Of a stretch of 64,000 nucleotides of DNA, positions 12,044 through 21,870 are shown piece after piece. The stretch's first letter is position 1; each line of letters opens with the position of its first letter. The DNA comes from Malus domestica (taxonomy: Eukaryota > Streptophyta > Magnoliopsida > Rosales > Rosaceae). The stretch spans positions 35,041,501-35,105,500 of the forward strand of contig NC_091670.1 of NCBI RefSeq assembly GCF_042453785.1. The letters are read 5' to 3'. Both the position numbers and the translations under genes were made by a program. The notes beneath the pieces are model-generated. The model saw only the letters and a list, made by a program, of their open reading frames with translations, was not told the DNA's origin and searched no databases.

Positions 12044-12313
12044 ATACAAACTTTACAATTTACCGAGAACGCCGTTATTGAAGGAACTGTTTTTCAAAGA
12101 TTTCCTCCGGACTTGCTTAAGAAGTTGAGTATAGATTATCTTGTAATGCAAAACCATAAATATGGAATCTCACCAAAGAGGCTTATGGAGAACGAGAATC
12201 TGTCGAGTTTCTTTAAGATCTTGACAACTTGTACTGATGAAGATGATAAGGTCTATGTGTCCATAGTACACGCATACAACTATCCTGTGACTGCCTTCCA
12301 ATGACATCCAGAG
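12044..12313 (+). pseudogene. Captured gamma-glutamyl hydrolase fragment in the 3' LTR
   Basis: This is the 3'-LTR copy of the same captured fragment, offset by 4186 bp, with the same Trp-to-stop change at 12302-12304 before His-Pro-Glu. It differs from the 5' copy at only a few bases. Its presence in both LTRs with the identical stop means capture and inactivation happened before this insertion. The LTR of the source element already carried the fragment. Confidence 0.82.
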
Positions 12314-12727
12314 CTACACCATCTGTTGTCTTCTGACAGCACACATGGGAAAAACTTCGTCAAACAGTCTGCAGGTACGTGTTGCAGATATTACTTCAGT
12401 ATTTGCATATGTAGAACATATTTGATGCGTTGGTTGTGATTTAGTTGCTAAATTCTTGTGTTCTTGGCTAAGTATATTATAAAGGCTATGCTTATTCTTA
12501 CATCAAGATCTCATAGGGTCTTGTAATGAATGGTATGATGAGCTCATAGGCTCACGTAGCTTCTCTCTCCCTAGTAGTCATGTAAATGTTGAGGAAAGAA
12601 TGAATATATGCAGTAGAGCATTTTTTGGCTCTCACTGAGATATTTTGAGAACTCTCTCTGCCTCTTCACTTTCTCTCTAAACTTCTTCTTCCTATACACA
12701 TTTTCTAAAATACATCACTGCATAACA

Positions 12728-13507
12728 GGAAAGTCCAACATGATCTTCATCAGCAACATCCTTATGCTGCAACAAGTTTGTCACTAAATTCTTGTTTAGT
12801 TAGTGACTCACGGTGGAACGAAAGGGTTGGGTAACTCGGGTTAATCACGCTAGCTAACTCATGAACCCGAGTTCCCAATGTTCAAAATTGAGTTTGTTTA
12901 CTTCTACAAACTAAATAATAATAATTTATCGTATATAAACAGTCACTTTTGTTCAGCACCAAGAAGATGAGTAAATGTCCTTTGTTTGTCCTGATTAACG
13001 AATAATGTTACGCAGAAACTGGGAATTAATTGCAGCATCATCACATCTAGCTATATGCGAGTGTAGTTCCCGTAACCTATATATGAGTGCGCTATATGTT
13101 TAAATTCCGTGAGCAGCGATTGGTTGTCTTGATGAAATTTCGGCCTTCTGAGTTCTGAGTGTTTTAGTTCCCCTTCCACCAATTCTTGCTGAGTTGCTGG
13201 TGTGGTGCATCCATTGAAAATTTGGAGCTAAAACCGCGCATATACATACTTGGTGTACGTATACACATACATGTATTTCATTAACTGGCTCTGAATATAT
13301 AAGAAATAATTTATTCATGTGACTGAGATACAAATACATGCTACAGTAGCAAATACTTCATACTAGCTAGTATATGATCTCAAATAACCGTATATGAGGT
13401 AAGTTATCATTATTAAATAGTCACATATATAAAACCCAACGAAGAAAATATTTCACTACATACGTGTATTGTATATATAGAATATACCATGGGAACTGCG
13501 GACTAAT
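12728..13507. other. Intergenic region downstream of the PP2 gene
   Basis: AT-rich DNA between the Copia LTR remnant and the PP2 stop codon. It will include the PP2 3' untranslated region. No other gene, repeat or RNA was recognised. Confidence 0.6.
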
Positions 13508-14529
13508 TTAAGCTAAGGTCGAAGTTACTTCTGTCACATTTGCTTGATGAATTTTCAAGCCCCCCTTCCATTTTCCACTCCAGATTTCATACAGACCAAA
13601 GTGAAGCATGTTATCGACACTAGCGGGCAGAACTTCAATTCTCAATGGCGGGCTGGTTTTGTCAGGAATTGTGAATCTGCCTACATTTGGATCCTGCACT
13701 ACTTTAACTTTGGTCCATTTGTACTTGCCCCTTTTCCCTACCTTGGCCATCAAGAAAGCTTGTATGTCTCTCCAACCAAATGCACAAGGTGTCAGTTCTA
13801 CGTCAAAGCTGATTTGGTACGTCTTCGTAGGTATTAAACTAACTGAGCCGGTTACTTCTAGCCAAGAAACCTGTTTCAGCTCCGCAGGGTCATTAGAGTC
13901 ACCTTTGGATAGCCTGAAAATTGTATAGTATGTAGCCAATTATTCACATAGGCGAAGCCAAAACAAAAGGGCTTGGTGATATTAGAAATGGAAACTCCCA
14001 TATATAAATTGCATATTATTTTTTGTCATATGCCCGATGTGGAATCCTATTCTTCAACAATATTTAAACGTTAACAAGTGCATAATAACAAACGGGAACT
14101 GTGTCTAAACATTACATTTACCAAACACAGATCTCAGAAGGCAGGAGAAGAACACATAAGCGGAGTAAACACGTAGTTCCCATACTTGTGAGAAATGATA
14201 TTAGCATTTTCAGATGTATATAACCAATTACATTTAAGATTTTGTCGTAGTTCCAGATAATTTATTCCTTACTTCTTAGGTAATTTCCAGTGGTGTTCAA
14301 CATTGCCCCATACAATGCTAAGTCCCCGTGGGTTGAGGATGTAACTATCTCCCTGTAAACACGAAAATACAATTAATCTCTTTTTAACAGAAAGGGATTA
14401 GATATATGCGAAAGCTTGTTTTCCGATGTTAACAAGATTTAGCAATGAATTAAGAAATTTGTGAGGCCTTACCCGTTTTGTTATTTCATCTTCCTCTGCT
14501 TGGAAATGAGGTTTAGTACTCAGAGACAT
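13508..14529 (-). CDS. PP2-A-like phloem lectin, three exons, 180 aa
   Basis: Exons 14473-14529, 14273-14352 and 13508-13913 (minus strand) join in frame as 543 nt including the stop. Exon 1 encodes MSLSTKPHFQAEEDEITKR. Exon 2 encodes the PP2 signature Y-I-L-N-P-R-G-L-S-I-V-W-G. Exon 3 begins LSKGDSNDPAELKQVSWLEV and contains AFGWRDIQAFLMAKVGKRGK and LHFGLYEIWSGKWKGGLKI. This is the small single-domain PP2-A form of phloem protein 2, a chitin-binding-type lectin of sieve elements and defence. There is no signal peptide, as usual for the family. A TATA box (TATATAAA sense, around 14660-14668) lies about 130 bp upstream of the ATG. A broken relative is at 4677-5000. No disruption is seen. Confidence 0.88.
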
Positions 14530-14659
14530 TTCGAAACCTAACTCGGTTTTCTTCTTCTTATTCTTTCTTCTGCCGCTGCAGTTATGTTTTCTTCTTTTTT
14601 TCTGGCTTTTTTTTTATTTTTGCCGATGTTTTGATTTTTAGAACCTCTAGTCTACCTCC

Positions 14660-14668
14660 TTTATATAA
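14660..14668 (-). promoter_or_regulatory. TATA box of the PP2 gene
   Basis: On the minus strand the sequence reads gtttatataaagg, a good plant TATA box, about 130 bp before the PP2 start codon and in the right orientation. This is inferred from sequence and spacing only. Confidence 0.6.
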
Positions 14669-15497
14669 ACCCTTGATCCATTGGGAAGAAAAGTATCTGA
14701 TGCTTCCAGAAAACAAAACGAAAATGAGAAACTAAAACAAATTAATAATGAAATTGAATTATGTATAGAGAATCAAGTATTGCTTTCGACTTTTTAGAAG
14801 GTTCTTTTTTTGTCGAAAGGGTTCCTTAGCTTTTTAAAAGAAGAATATATATATGTAGATGGATTGCTAGTAAACGGTATTGAATAAATGTTCCAACGTG
14901 TGATACGTTCTTAAAACTTTGTCAACCTATTTTCTTCGATTGCTATGTAAAATATGAATTTGTATTAGAATTAAGCCAAACTTTATAAATAAATAAAACA
15001 AATTTAACAATATCAATTGCTGGCGAGAACAGAAGTACAACTAGCTAGACCACGAGCAAGTTTGTTTTGTAATACAAATGTTAAATGTGCCAAATTCTAT
15101 ATCCCAAGTTCTTTCTTGAATTGAAGAGTTAAAATGAAAACCTTTTCACCCTATAAATCCAAAGCACAGATAATTAAGTTAATAATTTCTAGGTTAAGTA
15201 GATGGATAGATTATGATCTAAGATTTCTACTACTAATATTTTTCAACGAACGAAACTAGCCACTTATAAAGGGGTTTGGCTTTGCATGCATGCATACTAC
15301 GTACCATGCAAGCTGGCTTTGCCAACCGAATGCACACTGACAAGTGACATTTATAGAGCTTTTCTGGATCAGCTTGATCTCAGTTTTCAACGGTGGCCGC
15401 CATTTCATCAAGAAACTGGCATCCATTACAGGTACAAGAATAAATATTAAGAATATATTGTTTCTTAATTTTCATTGCCTTTTCGCTTTTCGGGAGG
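14669..15497. other. Intergenic region upstream of the PP2 gene
   Basis: No coding sequence or element boundary was recognised. A catgcatgcatgcat stretch (RY-like repeats) lies near 15284-15297. Confidence 0.5.
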
Positions 15498-15666
15498 CAA
15501 ATTGACACGCCCCGACCCTGATATTCCCTGAATACCAGGATAGACACGTGCTGGCCGACACCCGAGGGTGACGAAAGCCATTAATTGATACAAAAGCTAG
15601 GAATAAGAAATAAATATAGGTTATGAATTTAAAAACAATGAATTAACAATTTAGGAACGTGTTCAG

Positions 15667-15973
15667 TGATGAAGCTAATGATTCCCACGCTAATGATTCC
15701 CACTAGCTGTCCACTAATAATCCCACTAGCTGTTGTACAACCTGGACAACAGAAGGAATGCTCCCACTAGCTGTTGTACAACCTGGACGACAGAAGGAAT
15801 ACTCCCAGCCAGACAATCACATGTTTTCTGCCACCTTTATTGTTGTTTATTGCATGCTTGTACTGCCACCTTTATTGTTGTTTATTGCATGCTTGTATGT
15901 AAACTGTATATAAACCATGCTGCCATTGCAGCAGCGGAGTGGAATGATAAGTTATCAAAGACAATATTCTTTA
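15667..15973 (+). repeat. 5' LTR of the Copia element
   Basis: 307 bp with several internal short repeats of the type cccactagctgt, and a doubled block around ctgccacctttattgttg. It is complete, bounded by the ttcag target repeat on the left and the primer-binding site on the right. It begins with TG but ends in TTA rather than CA. Confidence 0.88.
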
Positions 15974-16107
15974 TGGTATCCAGAGCCATCTGTCTAACGA
16001 CAAAACATCCTGCATCTGTTTCCTCCTTCCTCTAACCCAGCAAGCTCGCAACTGTATTTTTTTTTTTTTTTCTGTCTTCCCTTCTTCTCAAATTTTCTTC
16101 CGCTTCC

Positions 16108-16866
16108 ATGGCTGCTTCTTCTTCTCTTCTTACCAGCTCCCTTCCTAATATTTCCTATCTGGTTTCCATCAAACTTGATCGAACCAATTACATGTTGTGG
16201 CTTGCCCAGTTTAATCCCTTACTTAAAAGTAATGATCTTGTTGCCTATGTTGATGGTACAAAAACATGTCCAACCAAGTTTCTTGAGAATACTACTACTC
16301 TCAATCCCGAGTACGTAACTTGGCAGCGACAGGACCAACAATTGTTAAGTTGGATTAACTCAACTTTGACACCCAATGTGCTTTCCATCGTCGCAACCTG
16401 TGACACATCCCGAGCTGCTTGGAATACTCTGAAAACACGTTTTGCTTCTCAATCTCGCACCCGTGTTCTTCAACTTAAGCACCAGATGCAGTCCACTAAA
16501 CGAGGTAACATGTCCATCACAGACTACGTTGATAAATTAACTAACTTTGCTGATCAACTGGCTCTTGCGGGAAAACCTGTTGATGACGATGATCTTATGG
16601 AGCTGATTTTGAATGGTGTTGGTCCTGCTTTCGAAAGTATAGTTACTTCGATTCAAGCAAGAGAAAATCCTATGAGTCTTGACGATATGGTTGCTTTGCT
16701 CTTAAGCGCTGAAAGCCGTATGGACGACTATAGCACTACTTTCAGTCCTGATCACACCACAACAGCTCTCTTTGCCCCTTCTGGCTCCACTCCCAATCCT
16801 GGTCGTGGAACCACACTTCACCGAGGACATGGTCGTACATCCTCATTCCGTCGTGGTGGTTTTTAA
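16108..16866 (+). CDS. Copia gag (252 aa before a nonsense codon)
   Basis: The frame starts ATGGCTGCTTCTTC and encodes a UBN2-type Copia gag (LDRTNYMLWLAQFNPLLKSN, then LLSWINSTLTPNVLSIV and TDYVDKLTNFADQLALAGKP). It ends in an Arg-Gly-rich tail at a TAA (16864-16866). The next codons continue the same frame (GRGFYQGRG) straight into the downstream frame. A single substitution, most simply CAA to TAA, therefore separates gag from pol in what was one polyprotein. Confidence 0.88.
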   Translation: MAASSSLLTSSLPNISYLVSIKLDRTNYMLWLAQFNPLLKSNDLVAYVDGTKTCPTKFLENTTTLNPEYVTWQRQDQQLLSWINSTLTPNVLSIVATCDTSRAAWNTLKTRFASQSRTRVLQLKHQMQSTKRGNMSITDYVDKLTNFADQLALAGKPVDDDDLMELILNGVGPAFESIVTSIQARENPMSLDDMVALLLSAESRMDDYSTTFSPDHTTTALFAPSGSTPNPGRGTTLHRGHGRTSSFRRGGF

Positions 16867-19800
16867 GGTCGTGGCTTTTATCAAGGTCGCGGTGCTGGTA
16901 ATCCCTTTGTTGGCCGCCGTGGTGGTTCAAACAGTGGTTTGTTTCATGGTGGATCCGGTCGCGGCTCGTTTCAGAATCAAGGACTTCTTCCTACACCAAA
17001 TGCTGGTCTTCGTCGCTCTCCCTATCTTCCCAACCATGCTGCGCATGCTCCTTCTTCCTCTAATATTTGTAACTATTGTGGTGATCATCGTCATTCTACC
17101 GCCAATTGTTTCAAGTCTCCTTTTTCCGAAGGCCGCTATCCACAATCTCATGCTATGATGGCTGCCTCTCCTGTGGTTAATGCACGGTCCCCTACATGGT
17201 ATACCGACAGTGGCGCATCGTCACACATCACCAATGATTTAGCTAATTTGAGCCTCTCCACAGAATATACTGGCCAGGACCAAGTCGCGGTTGGTAATGG
17301 TGCAGGTTTGTCTATAAAGCATATTGGTTCTGGTTTCGTGTCTCAATTTCCTTTAAATTCTGTGTTGCATTGTCCTTCTGCTTCTGCTAATCTACTGAGC
17401 GTTCATCGCTTTTGTTGTGATAATCATTGCTACTTCATTTTCACTCCTACTGATTTTTTTGTGAAGGATCTATCCACGGGGAAGACGCTTTTCCACGGCA
17501 AGAGTGAGAATGGATTGTATCCGTTTCGTGTGGGTTTGTCGAAGTTTCCTTTCAAGAACGTGGCATTATTTGGACAACGAACCTCTTCATTTATGTGGCA
17601 TCAGCGTTTTGGTCATCCATCTCCTGCAATTTTTACAAAAATTATGTCCTCTATTCCTATTAAGGATTCTAAGTTCCCTCGTTTTTGCTCTTCTTGCCCA
17701 TTGGGCAAAAGCACTAAATTACCTTTTGCTTTGTCTCCATCAGTTTCAGTCTGTCCTCTTCAATTGATTCATTGTGATGTTTGGACTTCACCAATTGTCT
17801 CTGTTAAGGGTTCCAAGTATTTTATAATATTTCTTGATGATTACTCTCGTTATACTTGGATATTTCCTATGAGATTTAAACATGAAGCTTTTTCTTATTT
17901 TCAAATATTTAAATTGCTTGTTGAAAATCTTCTATCTATTCATACTGTTTATAAGATAAAATCTTTCCAAACTGATGGCGGGGGTGAATTTATGAGTAAG
18001 GAATTTCAACAATTTTTAATTAATAATGGTATTGAGCACCGGTTAACATGCCCTCATACTCCTGAACAAAATGGTGCTGCTGAACGGAAACAACGCCATA
18101 TTGTTGACATGGGTCTTACTTTACTTGCCACTGCTAAAATGCCTTCTTCTTTTTGGGTGGATGCTTTCAACACCTCAGTTTATTTAATTAACCGTCTTCC
18201 AGCACGCCAATTGAATTATGTTTCGCCTTATGAAAAATTGTTTAGTCGCAAGCCCTCTTATTTATGTCTTCGTGTTTTTGGTTGCGCTTGCTTTCCCTAT
18301 TTACGCCCTTATAATAAAAATAAATTGGAATTTCGTTCAAAACAATGTGTTTTCATTGGTTACTCACTTCATCATCAAGGCTATCGCTGTTATGATATGT
18401 CAAATGGACGAGTTTATTTGTCACGTCATGTGGTTTTTGATGAGGAAACTTTTCCTTTCGACAACCCTACACAATTCTCCTCAGTCCTGCCGTCAGAAGC
18501 TTACTCTCCCGTGGTTATCACTCATTCTCCCTTACCACCAATCCCTCAGGTACCTTCATCATCTCATATTTCTATTCCTCATACTCTAACATCCTCTTCT
18601 AGTGCAGCACCTCTTTTCCCATTGCAACCTTCCTCAAGTTCACCATTGTCTACACCTTCACTTTCCTCGCCACCTCATTCTCAACCTGCTCCTGATAGCT
18701 CTGACAGTTTGATTTCCATTAATGAGGCTCCTCCACCTTCCTCCGCTTTTGCTCCCCATCCCATGCTAACTCGGTCTAAATCTGGCATTCGAAAACCAAA
18801 CCCCAAATATGCTTTATTGACATCATTACAAGCTCCTGATTCTGAACCAACCTCGTTTCGCGAGGCAAATCAATTATCTCATTGGCGTGATGCAATGACA
18901 TTGGAGTTTAAGGCCTTGAAAGCTGCTGGTACATGGGAATTGGTACCTTCTTCAACTGCTACTCATGTTCTTCCTTGCAAGTGGGTTTATCGCACAAAGA
19001 GGAAATCTGACGGTACAGTGGAGCGATATAAAGCTCGTCTTGTCGCCAATGGATTTCATCAAACGATGGGTGTTGATTACACGGAGACGTTTAGTCCGGT
19101 GGTTAAGCATGTTACCATTCGTCTGGTTCTTGCCCTTGCAGTTTCTTATAATTGGCCTATACGCCAACTTGATGTCCAAAATGCGTTTTTGCACGGGAAT
19201 CTCTCTGAAGAAGTTTTCATGAAACAACCACATGGTTTTGAAGACCCCGAGTATCCTCATCATGTTTGTCGTTTACGCAAGTCCTTATATGGCTTAAAAC
19301 AAGCCCCAAGAGCATGGTTTCATCGTTTTTCTGAATATCTTCTTGATTTGGGTTTTGTGGCATCACAAGCAGATCATTCTCTCTTCATTTTTAATAATCA
19401 TGGAGTGTATTTGATTCTTCTAATCTATGTTGACGACATCCTTATCACAGGCAATCAATGCTCTCATGTTGACTCCCTTATCCATGCACTTGGTCAGAGT
19501 TTTTCTATGAAAGATTTGGGACCCCTCCATTTTTTCTTAGGTCTTGAAGCAACTCGTGGAGCTGATGGGTTACATCTAAAGCAGACAAAATATGTTCTCG
19601 ATTTGTTGCAGCGTGTAGATATGTTGGACGCCAAGCCTTGTGCTACTCCAGCTCAATCTAGCTCCCCACTTCATTCTCTTGATGGTGTTCCCTTGCCTAA
19701 TCCTACCAGCTACCGCAGTGTGGTTGGCGCTCTGCAATACTTAACCATCACCAGACCTGACATCACGTATGCAGTCAATCAGGTATGTCAGCATATGCAC

Positions 19801-20271
19801 CAGCCCACCTCAGTTCATTGGATTGCAGTAAAACGCATCCTTCGTTACTTAAAAGGCACACCTGAGGATGGGCTTCAGTTTAGTCGCGGTGGTACTAATT
19901 TGGTTGGATTTTCAGACTCGGACTATGCCGGGGATCCAGATACTAGACGCTCCACTGGTGGTTTTTGCGTATATTTTGGTCCAAATTTAATATCTTGGAG
20001 CTCCAAAAAGCAACGCACAGTTGCTCGTTCAAGTACCGAATCCGAATATCGGCAGTTGGCCATCACGGCAACTGAACTCGTTTGGATCCAACAACTGCTG
20101 CAGGAGCTTTGCATCCGTATTTCGACTCCTTTAATTTGGTGTGATAACACAAGCTCCATTGCATTGGCATCTAATCCCGGGTTCCATGCTCGAACAAAAC
20201 ATGTTGGCTGTCCACTAATAATCGCACTAGTTGTTGTACAACCTGGACAACAGAAGGAATACTCCCACTAG
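16867..20271 (+). CDS. Copia pol: zinc knuckle, protease, integrase, RT, partial RNase H
   Basis: The frame is continuous with gag after one stop codon. In order: zinc knuckle CNYCGDHRHSTANC (CX2CX4HX4C); protease WYTDSGASSHI; integrase HHCC region (WHQRFGHPS and CSSCPLGKS) and DDE core (HCDVWTSP, QTDGGGEF, NGAAERK); reverse transcriptase with GLKQAPRAWFHRF and the catalytic YVDDILITG; and RNase H with GFSDSDYAGDPDTRRSTGG and SSTESEY. The frame breaks off after FHARTKHV, where 3' LTR sequence is joined, so the last part of RNase H is lost. All catalytic motifs upstream of that are present. The element is defective because of the internal stop and the 3' deletion. Confidence 0.9.
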   Translation, partial: GRGFYQGRGAGNPFVGRRGGSNSGLFHGGSGRGSFQNQGLLPTPNAGLRRSPYLPNHAAHAPSSSNICNYCGDHRHSTANCFKSPFSEGRYPQSHAMMAASPVVNARSPTWYTDSGASSHITNDLANLSLSTEYTGQDQVAVGNGAGLSIKHIGSGFVSQFPLNSVLHCPSASANLLSVHRFCCDNHCYFIFTPTDFFVKDLSTGKTLFHGKSENGLYPFRVGLSKFPFKNVALFGQRTSSFMWHQRFGHPSPAIFTKIMSSIPIKDSKFPRFCSSCPLGKSTKLPFALSPSVSVCPLQLIHCDVWTSPIVSVKGSKYFIIFLDDYSRYTWIFPMRFKHEAFSYFQIFKLLVENLLSIHTVYKIKSFQTDGGGEFMSKEFQQFLINNGIEHRLTCPHTPEQNGAAERKQRHIVDMGLTLLATAKMPSSFWVDAFNTSVYLINRLPARQLNYVSPYEKLFSRKPSYLCLRVFGCACFPYLRPYNKNKLEFRSKQCVFIGYSLHHQGYRCYDMSNGRVYLSRHVVFDEETFPFDNPTQFSSVLPSEAYSPVVITHSPLPPIPQVPSSSHISIPHTLTSSSSAAPLFPLQPSSSSPLSTPSLSSPPHSQPAPDSSDSLISINEAPPPSSAFAPHPMLTRSKSGIRKPNPKYALLTSLQAPDSEPTSFREANQLSHWRDAMTLEFKALKAAGTWELVPSSTATHVLPCKWVYRTKRKSDGTVERYKARLVANGFHQTMGVDYTETFSPVVKHVTIRLVLALAVSYNWPIRQLDVQNAFLHGNLSEEVFMKQPHGFEDPEYPHHVCRLRKSLYGLKQAPRAWFHRFSEYLLDLGFVASQADHSLFIFNNHGVYLILLIYVDDILITGNQCSHVDSLIHALGQSFSMKDLGPLHFFLGLEATRGADGLHLKQTKYVLDLLQRVDMLDAKPCATPAQSSSPLHSLDGVPLPNPTSYRSVVGALQYLTITRPDITYAVNQVCQHMHQPTSVHWIAVKRILRYLKGTPEDGLQFSRGGTNLVGFSDSDYAGDPDTRRSTGGFCVYFGPNLISWSSKKQRTVARSSTESEYRQLAITATELVWIQQLLQELCIRISTPLIWCDNTSSIALASNPGFHARTKHVGCPLIIALVVVQPGQQKEYSH

Positions 20272-20474
20272 CTGTTGTACAACCTGGACGACAGAAGGAA
20301 TACTCCCAGCCAGACAATCACATGTTTTCTGCCACCTTTATTGTTGTTTATTGCATGCTTGTACTGCCACCTTTATTGTTGTTTATTGCATGCTTGTATG
20401 TAAACTGTATATAAACCATGCTGCCATTTCAGCAGCGGAGTGGAATGATAAGTTATCAAAGACAATATTCTTTA
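20207..20474 (+). repeat. 3' LTR of the Copia element, 5'-truncated
   Basis: 268 bp matching the 5' LTR from its roughly 40th base to the end, with only a few differences. It is joined directly to the RNase H coding sequence at 20206/20207. It ends at 20474 before the ttcag target repeat. Confidence 0.88.
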
Positions 20475-21386
20475 TTCAGAGCATACAACTAAACCTAGTC
20501 ACTAACAGGAATTAAGATAAGATTGAATGAACAAATGAGTGGGTCCTACCCCGAGAGAGCTCGAAGATGCCACTACGGAAGTACCTTGATGCCGGGATTC
20601 TATGCCGCATTCCTAAGACCTGAATGGGGGCACAAAACAAGGGTGAGTGGACCAAGTTTATATACATACATAGTACGAAAATAGTTATGAACATACTAAC
20701 TCCCTCCCGGCCCAATGCCTGTCTCCGTGTCCCTCAGCCTTTCGCTAGGGATTATTTCTCCCGGCCTCAATGCCAACACCAGATCCTCGCCCCAGGCGGC
20801 ATAGTGTTCACTAGGTACGCACAAAACATAATTCATCTCTAAAATACAACTTCGTAGCCTAAATTCATCGATCCTCTATACTACGAAGAGGTGTTCGAAA
20901 GTCATTTGAAACACATTCTTAGCATCCTATCGTCATCGATCAGATAGTCTACCAGAATGAGGGTTCTATAGAAAATACGATATAATGGAAATAATTCAAA
21001 ACATATATATATAATCACGTATAATCAAATCATCATGCTTCCTGTAAAGTATTCCTCAAATCAATAATTCTGCAAGGCATGCTATTAAATTATGCAATTC
21101 TATCAATAAAACATGCAATTTTCGAAGGTGGTCCACTCACAGATACTCCGAAGCAGCAGAATTGTGCGGAAAAAGATTAAGGAAGTCTCCACTAGCAACT
21201 TCACCTAAGCACGAAAATGTACATTTAGTAAACTACCCAAAAGATAGAATTTTAGGGAATGGAAATGGGTCTTGGGTTTGGATCCGGATTAAGGTTTAAG
21301 TTTAAGTTAAATAACGTTAGGACCTATTGGGTTTTGGGTCCTAAGGGTTTAGGGTAAAAGGGTGGTTTGGGCTCGGGCCCAAACCT

Positions 21387-21638
21387 ACATACACACACTC
21401 ACACCTACACACACACTCACACACGGACACACATACATATACTTACACACCAGCACACACACACACACTCCCACGCATGCGCGCACACACTTGCATATAC
21501 ATATACATATATGAACACACACACACACACGGTATGCATAAGCATGCACTGCACACACATATTTGCATATATATAAATACATATATAAACACGCGCACAC
21601 ACACAGCATGCATTAGCATGCGCTGCACCCCACACATG

Positions 21639-21675
<37 letters not shown>

Positions 21676-21713
21676 ACACACACACACGCACAGTATACTT
21701 GCACACACACACA

Positions 21714-21770
<57 letters not shown>

Positions 21771-21870
21771 GTAAACACACACACACGCACAGCATACTTG
21801 CACACACACACACAGTTCACGCACACACACCCACACACCTGCACCACGTACACACTGCACAAACACACAC
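21387..21870. repeat. Compound AC/TA microsatellite inside the solo LTR
   Basis: Almost 500 bp of AC dinucleotide runs is interrupted by (TA)n tracts (about 21642-21671 and 21718-21761) and by repeated blocks such as gcatgc. The sequence is largely alternating purine-pyrimidine. Apparent ORFs of 150-160 codons here translate to monotonous Cys/Val/Tyr/Ile or His/Thr runs and are artefacts. Confidence 0.9.

Larger units (their letters stand above)
7421..12502 (+). mobile_element. Complete non-autonomous LTR retrotransposon without coding domain
   Basis: The 5' LTR (7421-8316, 896 bp) and 3' LTR (11605-12502, 898 bp) are about 99% alike by eye. They start TGTTAGAGTATGAG and end CTTACA. The flanking target duplication is tcaag (7416-7420 and 12503-12507). 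A primer-binding site TGGTATCAGAGCC begins at 8319, and a purine tract agtgggagaa precedes the 3' LTR. The 3.3-kb internal region has no gag or pol and no ORF above about 95 codons, so the element must have been moved by proteins from elsewhere. The close LTR match suggests a recent insertion. It sits inside the LTR of a Copia remnant. Each LTR contains a TATA-like box (tataaaaa, 7629-7636 in the 5' copy) and a captured host-gene fragment. Confidence 0.92.
7298..12727 (+). mobile_element. 3' LTR of the Copia remnant, split by a later LTR element
   Basis: After the purine tract aagggag, a new LTR starts TGTTAGTTGATTAAGG at 7298 and runs to 7420. It is interrupted by the non-autonomous LTR retrotransposon at 7421-12502 and resumes after the duplicated target (12503-12507). 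It appears to end CA at about 12727 (ctgcataaca). The reconstructed LTR would be about 340 bp. The right boundary is an estimate because the partner 5' LTR is absent from the window. Confidence 0.6.
15667..20474 (+). mobile_element. Copia retrotransposon (RE1/Ale-like) nested in the solo LTR
   Basis: The 5' LTR is 15667-15973 (307 bp, TGATGAAG...TTCTTTA). It is followed at once by the primer-binding site TGGTATCCAGAGCC at 15974. The 3' LTR is 20207-20474 and lacks its first 40 bp or so. The target duplication ttcag is at 15662-15666 and 20475-20479. The homologous unsplit LTR at 2744-2765 shows the empty site (gctctgaacacgtt in the other orientation), which confirms the insertion point. A post-insertion deletion removed the end of RNase H, the polypurine tract and the start of the 3' LTR. 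Remaining LTR parts differ at only a few bases. Confidence 0.93.
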
